A stretch of 64,000 nt of DNA from Gonapodya prolifera JEL478 (lineage: Eukaryota; Monoblepharomycota; Monoblepharidomycetes; Monoblepharidales; Gonapodyaceae). A program made the translations under genes and the position numbers. The notes under the pieces are model-generated. The model saw nothing but the letters and a program-made list of their open reading frames with translations, made no database searches and had not been told where the DNA came from. Location of the stretch: assembly GCA_001574975.1 (NCBI GenBank), contig KQ965833.1, positions 8,470 through 72,469 of the forward strand, read 5' to 3'. Position 1 is the first letter of the stretch. Every line of letters begins with the position of its first letter. Shown piece by piece: positions 46,918 through 57,796 of the stretch.

Positions 46918-47816
46918 ATGAGCTACTTCGTGGTGGTTGGCACGCGCGACAACCCGCTGTACGAAGCCGAGTTCGGGTCGGCTCGGAGTGACCTCAAGGT
47001 GTGCCATCGTGTGCGGAGGAGGCATTGTAATTGCTGTCTTGCTGTCTTGCTGTCTTCACTTTCGACTTCGACCTGATTGTTGCATCCACATTCCACCCCC
47101 ATTTATTTTGACATCGCCGCGATTGGCACTTCGGACCTGATTGTGCCTTCACGCCGTCTTCTCTTTCCTTCGTTATTCCTGCATCCGGTCGAAACCTCCA
47201 TCCACCCACCCAACCCCATTCTCAACCCCGGCGCGGTGGTAGAGAGAGGAGCACAAGCATCTGAACCAGTTCATAGTGCATGCTGCGCTGGATATGGTCG
47301 ACGAGGCGATGTGGGGGACCAAGGAGATGTGAGCTTCTCGCTTGGGGTTGCCAAGTGGCAGAGTCTGCTGAAAGTGTTTTTGGCGGATTGGATTGACCGA
47401 CCGACTGGGTGCTTTTTCACAAGGTACTTGAAGACGGTGGACAAGTTCAACGACTTTTTCGTGTCTGCGTACGTCACTGCGAGTGGTGCGTGTGGCAAAT
47501 TCGCGTGACGTTTTGCAACACGGGTTTGAACGACACACTCACCAGGAATCCGATTCATGCTCCTCCACGACTCGCCCAACTCTGACGGGATCCGCAACTT
47601 CTTCACTGAGACGCACGAGCTTTTTATCAAGGCGCGTTCGGTTTCGCTTTTCGTTCGTCGCACCCGTTGCCCTGGTGCTTTGGGCTGAAGATATGATACT
47701 GCCCCCACTTTTTTTGCCAGACGCTGCTGAACCCGTTCTACGAGCTAAACTCGCCCATCACGTCGCCGACGTTCGATACCAAAGTGAAGGCGCTGGGGAA
47801 GAAGTATCTCGGCTAG
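46918..47816 (+). CDS. TRS20: TRAPP subunit TRAPPC2 (sedlin / Trs20)
   Basis: Longin-fold subunit of the TRAPP tethering complexes in ER-Golgi and endosomal traffic. Five exons (46918-46998, 47243-47328, 47424-47485, 47546-47631, 47721-47816) give 136 residues, against 140 in human. The family blocks are in order: MSYFVVVGTRDNPLYEAEF, EHKHLNQFIVHAALDMVDEA, MYLKTVDKFNDFFVSAYVTA, GIRFMLLHD, GIRNFFTETHELFIK, LLNPFYELNSPI and KVKALGKKYLG. The last intron (47632-47720) uses a GC donor (AAG|GCGCGT) and is phase 0. The first intron is 244 bp, long for this genome, and holds GCTGTCTT repeated three times (about 47033-47057). The stop codon is TAG. Confidence 0.95.
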
Positions 47817-47995
47817 GAAATATATCGCTCTACTATTGTTTCATGCTTTGTTTAATGTGCTTGATATGTTTGATACCCCATTATATTACACGTTCCACTA
47901 TTGGCTGCCGAATATGAGCATCGGAGATAACGCGTGCATTGGACCAAAGCAAAGGAAAATCTTTATACCCACTTGTCCCCACCTGCAGCGACGGG

Positions 47996-49709
47996 ATGGC
48001 CAAGGACGCGGACTCTGCAGTCTACGCAGCGCAGGACGAACTCGCAGTGGGTGCAGACTCTGCATCGTCGATCTTCCATCACCCACCGACACTCGTTCCC
48101 ACCAGACCCGCATCTCGCACCACGTGTCCGCTTTCGACTCACTGGTATCGCTCATTCCGCCTGCATTCTACATTCCAAAGAAAGAGACAGCAGATGACGA
48201 CGCGGGCGGACGGTTCGCGCACAACAAGAAGAGGAAGGCCCCGAAGCAGGACGTCAAGGAGGCGACGAAGAAGGCGAAGAGGGCGAGAGTGAGTGGTGAC
48301 AGTGGGATGGTGGTGGTGAAGACCGGAAAAAAGCTGACATGACACGGTTTTGGTGGCGGTCGATTCAGTTGGATCCCGACAATGTGAAGACTGTGCTGGA
48401 CATACAAAAGGAGGAGCTCCAGAAGCACAAAGCCTCACCAGAGAACGACGACGGCAGTGATGCTAGCGTGGACTACGAGTCGGCAGACGACATGTCCGAT
48501 TCGGATGTGGAGGAACACACCGAACCACCCGCTTCCCACAAACCCAACCCGGGCCTTCCCCCGGCCGCGACGCCCTCGGATCTCCGCGCCCGATTGCAAG
48601 CCCGCATCGCACAACTCCGTGCAAAACGCAACGCATCTCCCGTGACCGATGCGCGGCACGGATCCCCCGACTCGCACGAGTCTTCGCCACGGTCCAAATA
48701 TGACCTCATCCAAGCGCGCAGGGCTAAAAAAAAGCAAGAGAAGATGACCAAGAAGATTGAGGCCAAGGAGAGGAAAAAGGAGGGCAAAGGTGGTGCTGGG
48801 GTCAAGGGTGTCAAGGTCGAAGGTCCGGTGGCGAAGAATGGAAACGCATCTTCTTCTTCCTCGTCGTCGTCGTCACGCCCAGCCCCCATCGCAGACGACC
48901 TCTCATTCGGCGCCCTCACCATTTCCACAACTTCCACTCCCACTCCCTCCTTCAAAAGCACCAAACACAAAACCACGCCAACATCATCCACATCGGCGTC
49001 GCAGCAACTAGCCAAACTCGCCGCACAAAAGCTCAAACTCGACCAGATGCGCGAGCGCGGCGAGACGGACAAGGCGGACGCCATCGAGGAGAGAGCCAAG
49101 TGGACCAAACTCCAGGCCCTCGCGGAGGGGGAAAAGGTCAAGGATGACACCAAGTTGTTGCACAAGACGGTTAAGAGGGAGCAAAAGGCTAAGCAGAAGA
49201 GTCGGAAGCAGTGGTGCGTATTCGTATTGATTGGGGATTTCAGGGGGTTAAATGGTGTGCAGGGCTTGTTGGGATTTTGTGTTCGGTTGGGTGGGGACAA
49301 CGGGATCAAATGGTCGCACGGAGATCGAAACACCGACACCTGCTCTCTCCCTGACTCACCATTTCGAACCTCTCCAAAACCACGACACTCCATCTCACGT
49401 TGCTTCCCCCGCTCTCTTCACCAGGTCTGCCCGCCACACCACCGAAACGCACGACCAAAAAGAGCGGCAAGAAAAACGCCGCGAGAACATCGAGCTGTAC
49501 CGCAAGAAGGGCGGTGCGGCGGGCAAGGCGCTCAAGGCCGCCACCAAGGCAAAGGCCAAAGCGCAGGGGAAGGTGGGTCCTTGTGCTTTTTGTGGTACGC
49601 AATGGAGTCGGTGGTTGATCAACGTGCTGTGATCGGTTAGAAACCCGCCCGGCCGGGGTTCGAAGGAAGCTTCTTGCAGAAACGCGGCAAGGGGGCTGGG
49701 TCCAAGTGA
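47996..49709 (+). CDS. RRP14: SURF6 / Rrp14 nucleolar ribosome-biogenesis protein
   Basis: Nucleolar protein needed for processing of ribosomal RNA. The start at 47996 (MAKDADSAVYAAQDELA) is spliced by a phase-0 intron (48047-48105) to SAFDSLVSLIPPAFYIP, the family's N-terminal block. KKRKAPKQDVKEATKKAKRA follows, then, after an intron at 48289-48368, LDPDNVKTVLDIQKEELQ, RLQARIAQLRAKRN, long Lys/Glu-rich helices and SRKQW. The last exons hold the SURF6 signature KPARPGFEGSF and a basic end. A serine run sits near 48850-48880. The gene is convergent with RAD54 (stops 254 bp apart). The long antisense frame over it is a shadow. Confidence 0.9.
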
Positions 49710-49963
49710 TGTACATGATGGTGCATGACGTCGGGGCGCGGCCCATGTGCGAGCATTTTGAGTGGACGTACACGTCGAGTGGAAACGTTATGGGTTTATC
49801 TATTCCGGTGTGGGACTTTTTGGTTTTGTACATACTTCAATCACACATTGCTTATACCACAAATGGCGCAACACAATACTGCATGGGTAACCCCCGGGTT
49901 TGCTTCTAGAGGGAATCGAATGTTCATTCACCCAACGGGCCATGGGAGATCGGTTATCGGCCT

Positions 49964-52900
49964 CTACTCGTCATCATCATCTTTCCCCGGCGTGTAATCG
50001 TCATCCTTGTCCTCCTCGCTCTTCTTCTCGGTCGGCTTCCGCGCAACTTGCTCGTGGGACTTGTTCTGGAACACGTACGACACAACGTCATGCGAGGACT
50101 CGTTTAGCACAATATCCGCCACCTGCAGCCCGCCAAAGAAAGCAAAATCAGACATCTTACACACCACCTATCGCCGTGCATCATCTCACCCGACTCAACT
50201 CCATCTGACTGATATGATTCCACTGACTCGTATCTGCCGCCGACGCGCCCGCATTGATCTGCCCCTCAGGCGGGCGCACGAGCTGGTGGCCCTTGAAGCA
50301 CCGCTTGCACTTGAACTGGTCGTGCGTGTCGCAGAGCGTGTCGCCCGTGTACTGGAACAGCTGGCGCAGGTTCTCGAGCGAGAAGTGCCGCTCGACATTT
50401 TCTTCTTCGTCCACTACGCATGAGGAGAGGGATTGTTTGTGGGCTTGCCTGGAGGTTTGGTGAGGGCGAATGTGGTGGGAGGGTCCTAACTTCGGATTGT
50501 GGGATCGTAAAGAAACCTACCGTTGGAAAATCTTCTCTTCAAGGGTCCCAGTCGCAATGAAACGGTAAATGTAACACGTCTTCGGTTGACCCTCCCTCCA
50601 TACTCGCGCGAGCGCCTGCGCGTCGTTGGCAGGGTTCCAGTCTTGTGGGCAGTGCAACAAGTGTAAGCGATCACACATCTGGAATGATATCACGAAACCG
50701 ACAACTCACCTGGATCAAACAGCACCAGCCTGTTCGCGCCAATCAGATTCAGCCCGCAGCCTCCTGCCTTGCTACTCAGGAGGAAGATGAAATCCTGTTT
50801 GTTCTCATTATCGTTCAGTTTCTCCACGAGTTTTCCCCTCTTGTTCACTGTCATGCTGCCGTCCAGGCGAAGGCAGCCCCACCGACGTTCACGGCAGAGC
50901 CGCTCAAACAGGTCCAGAGTTTGCGTGTAGTTGGAGATCAGTACAATCTTGTCGTCGGTGGTTTTGCGAATCATTGTCAGCATTCGGTCCAGAAGAAGCT
51001 TGGGAGGGAAGTCGTGATTCGGAGCTTCAGACCACCTGAGAGCACAACACCAGCAGTACTGGGCTCACCATCTTCCCTGACAGTTCCGTTTGTACCGCCT
51101 TCGGGTCGAATCCCGGCGGAAGAGCCTCAGTTAGATCCTGCAGGTCTTTCTCTTCCAAGAGTGCTGGGTGGTTACAAATCTTCTTCAGCACCGTGATAGC
51201 CTTCAACGGTTGAGTTCCCGCGGAGCCATCGAGAAGCCGCTTCACAGACTTGGACGTGGCGTAGTGCTGGTAGAGTTGGAGCTGCGCTGGTGTGAGACGG
51301 CAGAAGACGACGTGTTCGTACTTGATGGGGACTGTCTTATGATGAGAGGACCAACATATGCAGAAGCGGAGAGAGCAGACCAACTTACGGTACTTTGTGA
51401 GAAGCTCAGCCGTTCTCCTGATGATGAATTTATTCGCCACGTCCAAAAGCTCCCGCAATTTCCCCTCACTGGCTTCCCTGTCCTTATCTGAGGCCAAGGC
51501 GTCACGACCACGCAAAATGGGCAGCTCGAAGTTCTTCCGAAACTCTTGCCCGGTTCCAAGAAGGCCGGGGTTGGTGAAGTTCAGGAGGGAGAAATACTCT
51601 TTGAAGAGAAAGAATAACGTGTGGGTATTGTTAGCCCCGACGGCTTTTCAAAATATTGTCAAGGGGGGAATTACCCGTCAAGTCGTTCTGAATTGGCGTC
51701 CCGCTGAGAATGACCCGTCGCTGCGCTTTCAAGCCGTTCAGAGCCTGGTAGGTTTGCGATTCCATATTCTTGAGTCGGTGACCTTCGTCACAGAGCATCA
51801 GTCCAATTTCTGCTTTTTGCAGAACCGGAGTATAAATGCGAAGCGACTCGTAGGAGATAATGAGGACTGAATTCCACTTCCTGTTACTGTCTAAAGCTCG
51901 CAGCAAAACACAAGCAGGTGACATACTTGGTGCGGCTACAGCGCGGCCTTTGGCGACACACCACTGCTGGAGGTGTTTTGTCAACTCCGCTTTCGACTCC
52001 TTGCCGTCACATACCTGCAAACCAAGGCGATAAATGCCTTTAGCACCAAGGTGTACTAAACCGATTCGCGTGACGTACCAGACATGCAGCACGTCCGCTC
52101 AGCCATTTTCCGATTTCTTTCGCCCAATTCTTTACCAAACTACTTGGACATGCCACGACAACCTTATCGACCGTCTGCTTTCCGGGGTTAGGCGATTGGC
52201 GAAGCAGAGTCCATAACAGAGTGATGCATTGGAGCGTTTTACCCAGACCCTGAAATCATGCACCGCGAAAACAGGTTCTGTGATGTCGGCTTAGGGGACC
52301 AACACGGAACCCACCATCTCATCCGCCATAATACATCCGTAGGAGCCTTCCTTTTTGCGACCGGTGGTACACTCGTAAAGGAAACGTACACCTTCAATCT
52401 AGTGGTGTCGACGAATCGGAGGTACCTGCAGTGGCTGTTTGAAATACATGTCGACAGGCGAAGCTCACCTGGTGAGGTCTCAAAACCATTCCTAGTCTCG
52501 GATCCACGACGACGTGCACTTCTTTCGCAGCAGATCCGCTTGGTTCCTTCAACGCCGAGGATTTCAGTGCAGCAAGTTGTTCGGTGATACTCAGTTGCGG
52601 AGGTTCTGAAAGAGAAATCAAACAGGTCACAGATATTCTGGGGTTGAGACTATAGCGTGAGCATTCGTACCATACAAGACAATTGCGCCATCCGCTTCGG
52701 GATCGTGTAGTGGTCGATTGTTCAAGAGATTGGATCTGGAGCCCCCCATGTCGAACCAGGTTGTAGTAGGTCCGTATTTAGCCTTGTGAATATATAAGTG
52801 ACATGGTTTTACCGTACCTCCGGTAACCCAGAGCAGGGGGAGGGTTAAAACGATCATTCTCGTCGACACCCACCCCCTTCCCTGGAAGGAACGATGGCAG

Positions 52901-53371
52901 ACGAAACTTTGAGCCCAGCTTCCCGTCTTCAAGGGATTTTCGTCCAAATGCGGTCACGGGCTTCAAGGCTGATTGGGCCCAGAGCTCACGAAGGGGGACT
53001 TTGAGTGCCGGCGCTGGTTTGGTGGCAGGGGCGGACTTGGACCTGGCAGCATTTGCCTTGTCCAATCGGGCTTTCTGTGCTGCAATCTTCTTTCTTTCGA
53101 GAGCCTGCGCGTCCGCCTCCTCATCGGCCTCGGTATCGTCCGGATTTGGGTCTTCTTCGTTTGACTCCGGCAACATTCCCGGACCATAGTCCTCGTAGCT
53201 TTCGTCATCGCGGTCCCCTTCCAGCCTCCGCCTCTTTGCAGATGGTCCATCGACATCCTCGTCGTTTCCATCGCCCATGTTGGAGCGTTGGCTCGGTTGC
53301 CGCGGGGTTGAGGAAGGCAACGATCGCCCCGATGAAGACGAGGACAAGGGGCGCTTCGCCAGAAGGGGCAT
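49964..53371 (-). CDS. RAD54: Rad54 DNA translocase (homologous recombination)
   Basis: SNF2-family ATPase that remodels Rad51-DNA filaments during strand exchange. An acidic and basic N-terminal region is followed by [31 protein letters not shown], Walker A GLGKT (about 52240), and Walker [11 protein letters not shown] with DEGH as in Rad54 (about 51800). GTPIQNDL and [11 protein letters not shown] come next. The second lobe has [45 protein letters not shown] and [10 protein letters not shown]. The C-terminal cysteine motif typical of Rad54 is present ([12 protein letters not shown], about 50290-50340), with an acidic tail ending at 49964. About a dozen short introns. The start at 53371 (MPLLAKRPL) is plausible but other upstream Met codons exist. 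Confidence 0.93.
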
Positions 53372-54061
53372 TTCAAAGAAATTTGTGAGACGAAAGTGAG
53401 CCGGTAGAAGGTTTCGTTAATTGTTGGAGGAAAGTGTCGATGCGAAGACAGCATGGCACGAACAGCTGGTTGAAAAATTTTGCTACAACTTGCTACAAGG
53501 AAGGGAAACACCCCCTAAAATGGACGGAAAACTTCGATACAGCAACTCAGGACCTAACAGACGGCTCAAGTTGTATTCCTTCTCGGTCCGATGGGTTTTC
53601 GAGCCAAGATTGACATATATGGCATTTCGATATTAGTTCAACGTCTTAAGAATTCATATATTGACATGTTGGCCCTTTCTCTCGTCACTGTGAGAATCTG
53701 AAGTTCTTCAGATGAGTATTTGACGAGGAAGACGTGTCTGGTTACGGCGTAGCGAAAAGCTTTTCGCTCACAAAGAAATGCTGTAAATTGCGCCCTCCAT
53801 AGTATTTTCGAGGTCTTTCTTGTCAGTCCACGGTTGTTGGAAGTGTTCTGAAAAAGGGCTCACTCACTGTCTCTGTATGAAATTGCTTGTGCCTCATCCA
53901 CTAACCATTGCGGCTGACTCCAAACAAAACACGTCCTCGCAGAAGTCAGCTCGTTCCTAGTTGGTACTACTAGTCGCATAAGCAGTAACGTCCCGCTGCT
54001 TCAATGCGACCAACACTCTCAAGCAACTGTCACTTCTCTACACAGGTTCCGCGACGCCATC
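53372..54061. other. 690 bp without a recognisable gene
   Basis: Divergent upstream regions of RAD54 (minus) and the membrane-protein gene (plus). Open frames are short and match nothing. Confidence 0.45.
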
Positions 54062-54765
54062 ATGCCATTGCTCAACATCGACCCTTGGGTCTGCGCCTCT
54101 CCATCATCGGAATCACACTTCGACGCCAACTCCCTCACGTCGTTCGTCTTCCTCACCCTGTACGGTGTTCTCCTCGGCCTCGGCCTCACATCTCTTGTTC
54201 AATCCACACTCACCATACAAGCTCGAAAGGCGCTCATCCACGCCGCGCACTTCTGTGGCGGAATCGTATGGACACTCGCAGTGGTAACGTGCGGCGCGCC
54301 TTGGACGTTCCCCCTCATCGTCGCGCAAACATACCTGTACGGCTCGGAGCCCTACGATAACGCGCTTTCTCCTCGATTCTGCGCCGTGATAGAGTCGTCG
54401 GGGAAGCGGATTGACCGGTACTGGGCGATATCTTCGATCGTGATGCACGCGTGGTTCATGGAGGCGCAGCGGTAATTTTCACAGGCGTAGCGCCCCGACC
54501 GACCTATATCTGGTTCGCCATCGCGGGGTTCCAGTCCAGTCACTTGGCGCGAGCATTTTCATACAACCACTGCGACAAGCTCGCCAGCGGCATCGAAATT
54601 CTCGTATGCATCCTCGTGGGACTATGCGTGGCTGTCGAGATCGCGTTCGAAGGCGCCAGAGTGGTCGTGCTGGTGTGGTGGGTGGTCAGTGCGGTGGAGC
54701 GGTGCACACATCTTCCTTCGGCGATCGTGGGCGACGCGGGATGGATGCGCAGCTACGAACTTTGA
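54062..54765 (+). CDS. multi-pass membrane protein of unknown family (frame break)
   Basis: Hydrophobic segments alternate with short loops: SFVFLTLYGVLLGLGLTSLV, then a segment through FCGGIVWTLAVVTC and WTFPLIVAQTYLYG, then YWAISSIVMHAW. After a one-base frame change near 54450-54475 they continue with AAVIFTGVAPRPTYIWFAIA and IEILVCILVGLCVAVEIAFE. Taken together there are about six or seven membrane spans, the plan of a small polytopic protein. I do not recognise the family. The first frame stops at 54472-54474, and no GT..AG intron restores phase, so the break is either an assembly error or a disabling mutation. Confidence 0.5.
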
Positions 54766-54966
54766 GAGGCGCTTGAAAGAAAGGAGACGCCGGACGTAAT
54801 GGAGGGCGTAGTGGAGGAAAGCTCAGAGAAGAAGAATGAAAACGTTTCCGAATCTGCTGACACGATGGTGTGAACTATTGCTCGTGATGTGTAATGTCAC
54901 TTGGTGGTCACAGCGAACGTAAATACAGATTCACAATGTTATCACTAATTTCCGCCATTTGCTTTT

Positions 54967-55738
54967 TCAAAAGTGAAAGTGATGATGTTGGTGTTGATGA
55001 TGGTCCCCAGCCCAGTGGCCACTGAGATAGCAACGCCAGCGCTGCCTCAACCGATTCCCCTTGCCCGTTGCCACATCCAACCCTCCCGTATCCACCAGCT
55101 TCACCGACCCGCGTTCTCTCCAAATGTACTCGCGCCCCAAACCGATCTCAAACCCTCGCCCGCCTTCACAAACCCTCCCCTCAAAAGTCCCAGCTACCGA
55201 GCCCGGCCTATTCTCCACCATACCACTCATGTCCGCCGCGAGATCGCGCCCAGCCGCGAAATTCGGATACCCTCCAGTCTCGTCCCCGCAAAGCGTATTG
55301 TTGAGGATCGCCATCCTCCACTGCTCGCTCGAATCCTCACTCCACGACACATCCCCAGCCCATGCCGAGCTCTCGGAATCAGCCATTTGGAAGTTGACAA
55401 GCTCGGCGGCATCGGCGACGAAGGGGATGTGGGAGAGTTGCTGTCCGGTCTTTTGAATGACAAAAACGAAGAATAGCAAAGAAAAAACCGGTAGAGAGCA
55501 CTCACCACGTCGTTTAATCCCTCCCACACAGTTCCATCCCACACCGCATTACCGACGGCGTTAGCGCCAGTATCGTACACCTCGGTGGCGGCAGGTACCT
55601 GATGGTGATCGTGTCAGAGGGAGCGGTCGCGGGGGGGATCTGCGGAGTGTCTACGGGGAAGGCCGGGGGGCACGCAGGCGGCGTGCAGGTAACGAGTATG
55701 GATGAAACACGGGGTACGAGTACGAGACGGGCAGTCAC
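54967..55738 (-). CDS. probable extracellular or surface protein, unrecognised
   Basis: The minus strand gives at least two exons. The first is Pro/Thr-rich with a Cys pair (TCTPPACPPAFPVDTP). The second contains TEVYDTGANAVGNAVWDGTV and, after an intron (about 55445-55505, GTGAGT..AAAG), QLSHIPFVADAAELVNFQM and SEQWRMAILNNTLCGDETGG, ending in a His-rich tail. Composition and Cys spacing suggest a secreted protein. No signal peptide was found with certainty and the 5' end is not defined. I do not recognise a family. Confidence 0.35.
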
Positions 55739-56100
55739 ACCGAGTGACCAGGGGGTGACGACGGGGGGGTTCCGAAGCAGAGCTAGTTTTGGGTAGAGCT
55801 GAGCTTCCTTTGTAACAGATACAAAGTCGTTTATAAATCGCCTAAATTCTAATTTACGCTATGTCTAATCCGCTTATGAGAGGTGGTTGCGTGTGATTTC
55901 GTTGACGTGTCGGTGTGTAGAGGGTGGCCTCAGCGGAATCGGACTCAGCAACCTGCCAGGTGCGCCCAAGCCCCTCGCAATCGGACACAGCGACCCATGA
56001 GTTGACGTAGGGGTCGAACCCGGTCTATCCATGCCGATGGGAAAGGATTTGCGGAATCCCAGGCGCGGTCGACACACCGTCATGGGAGTGACCAAAGAGG

Positions 56101-56700
56101 GGGACTCCAACAAGCTCATCTCATACCATAGCGGAATCTCCCATCTTGTCTACGCCAAGCACTTCCACTACTACAGAACGCTCGCCCGCTGGAGACGTTG
56201 TCACTGGGGCCAATGCAACTACGGGTTCCGGCAATTCTTCACCAAACCTTGGACTTATCGTTGGAGAGGTTGCTGGAGTTGTGGGAGCACTTCTCGTCGC
56301 AATTGTACTTGTGATAGTGGTGCGGAAGTCTTCTCAAAAGAACACAAACGTCGAAACCCAAAGTGAGTACTTACTTTGGCCATGTTAACAATCGACCTGA
56401 CCATGACCCACTCCGCATTCGATATAAAGACTCCGACGCAGCTAGTACCTCCCAAACAACCTCTCGCTCCCTTTTAAGGCCGGCTCCGTCGTTATTCCCC
56501 ACCAGCTTCTCGCTCCCTTTCCAAGGCCGGCTCCCTCGTTTACACAACCGCCGTAGCATCCCTCGCAGACATCCCATCACACGGCGCGAACTCATGGACC
56601 ACAACCGCCCCAGTTCCGCTGCAACTCTCTTCAGTGACTTTGCCCGCATCAGCCAAACACAACGAGTCCGCGTCGTTTCAGTACCCTTCTGAGTCCGTCA
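56101..56700 (+). CDS. single-pass membrane protein fragment, Ser/Thr-rich ectodomain
   Basis: The frame begins in a Ser/Thr-rich stretch (STPSTSTTTERS, then GANATTGSGNSSPN) and runs into one strong membrane helix (GEVAGVVGALLVAIVLVIVV) followed by a basic stop-transfer KSSQKN. An intron (about 56362-56429, GTGAGT..AAAG) leads to a cytoplasmic tail rich in Ser, Pro and Arg. The tail holds a tandem duplication of about 38 bp (copies near 56459 and 56503, each with CTCGCTCCCTTT and AGGCCGGCTCC). The layout resembles fungal wall-sensor proteins (Ser/Thr stalk, one helix, short tail), but no named family can be assigned. The upstream exon, and so the start, is not identified. Confidence 0.4.
56459..56541 (+). 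repeat. tandem duplication, about 38 bp x 2
   Basis: Two adjacent, slightly diverged copies share CTCGCTCCCTTT and AGGCCGGCTCC at the same spacing, separated by a few bases. They lie inside the tail exon of the membrane protein. Confidence 0.6.
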
Positions 56701-57796
56701 CTTCTGGCAGACTCACCCAGGCAAGCATGGATAAAAGCTTGTCGGTGGAGCAGGGGCAGATGGAGGGCACGACGCACTAAGTGTTGGATAAGGTGAGTGC
56801 CTTGCCGCTTGATAGGTGGGAATGACAAGGTGCATATCTGAGTTCTGACCCTTTACATCGTCACATATGTCCACAGTTACTCGGCGCCACGCTGGGCACT
56901 TGACCTCACTGGGCGTTTTCTTACCTTGCCGGAGCGGCATATGCAAATTTGTCTCAATTGAATCTACCAGAGCCAAATCCTGCGTGTGTGGTCATTAGCG
57001 ACGTGAGTCCAACCTCATTAGAATCGATGATCCTGTACTACTGTAACCCTCTGAATAACTTTGTTTCTTGTTTGTTCATGTCTACTTTGCCTGGCCCGCC
57101 ACACTTACTGTGGTTTTCCAAGTACGTCACTGGTAACCCTGACGAACTAACTGTCAATCATAGGGGCGCAGCTGCAGCTTCACACAGTGTACAGAAGCGG
57201 ATGGGGTTTCGCTACTGCTCTTACAGCAGGAACGTCTGGAATGTTGCCACTGTAAGTTGATGATGTGCGAGAGGATTATATGAAGATGACAACGGTATGA
57301 GCGGTAGTGCTGACACGTTGGCCTTTTTGCAATGCAGCGAATACCTGGAAATTGAGTTGCGACTGCCGACAAATCATCTCCCCCTTCACACGGGCAGCGA
57401 CATGGCGCCCAATTCATGACGCTTCGAGTCATTGTCGATCAACGTGCCATCTAAACTCTCGTCCAGACCAGGATGGGCGCAACCCGAAGCGGCGGTATTC
57501 GGGAGTGGTGGATGGAGTGCAGTCGGGAGTATGGTACCGCAAATCGGGTCGGCGCCTGTATATAGCGAAGAGATAAACCCAGCGGAAGTGTGAAGACTTG
57601 TCGTGAAGATCAGAGATTTGGATGTGTGAGGTCCTGCGGCCCACGCAACATTGAAGCAGGTATAACAAAATTGCCCACAAAGACAATTCAAACGTGGAGT
57701 CGCACTTACATCTGCCGTATCCATCAAATTCCTAGACACCTCTCTCCTCTCCGACCCCCCTGACCGTCCCAACCACATCTCCATCAATCTCGAGCA
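56701..57796. other. about 1.1 kb without a supported gene
   Basis: Short frames on both strands, including a Cys-containing minus-strand frame at 57386-57787, match no family I know. The last part is the upstream region of the M3 peptidase. The sequence may hold remnants of the same kind of surface gene as at 55-56.7 kb, but this is not demonstrable by eye. Confidence 0.4.

Noticed and set aside
48473-49393. 306-residue open frame antisense to SURF6
   Set aside because: Composition is the complement of Lys/Glu/Ser-rich SURF6 exons, and the plus strand carries the conserved SURF6 blocks and proper introns.
57386-57787. Minus-strand Cys-containing frame as a paralogue of the 55-kb surface protein
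   Set aside because: Side-by-side reading shows no shared blocks beyond general composition.
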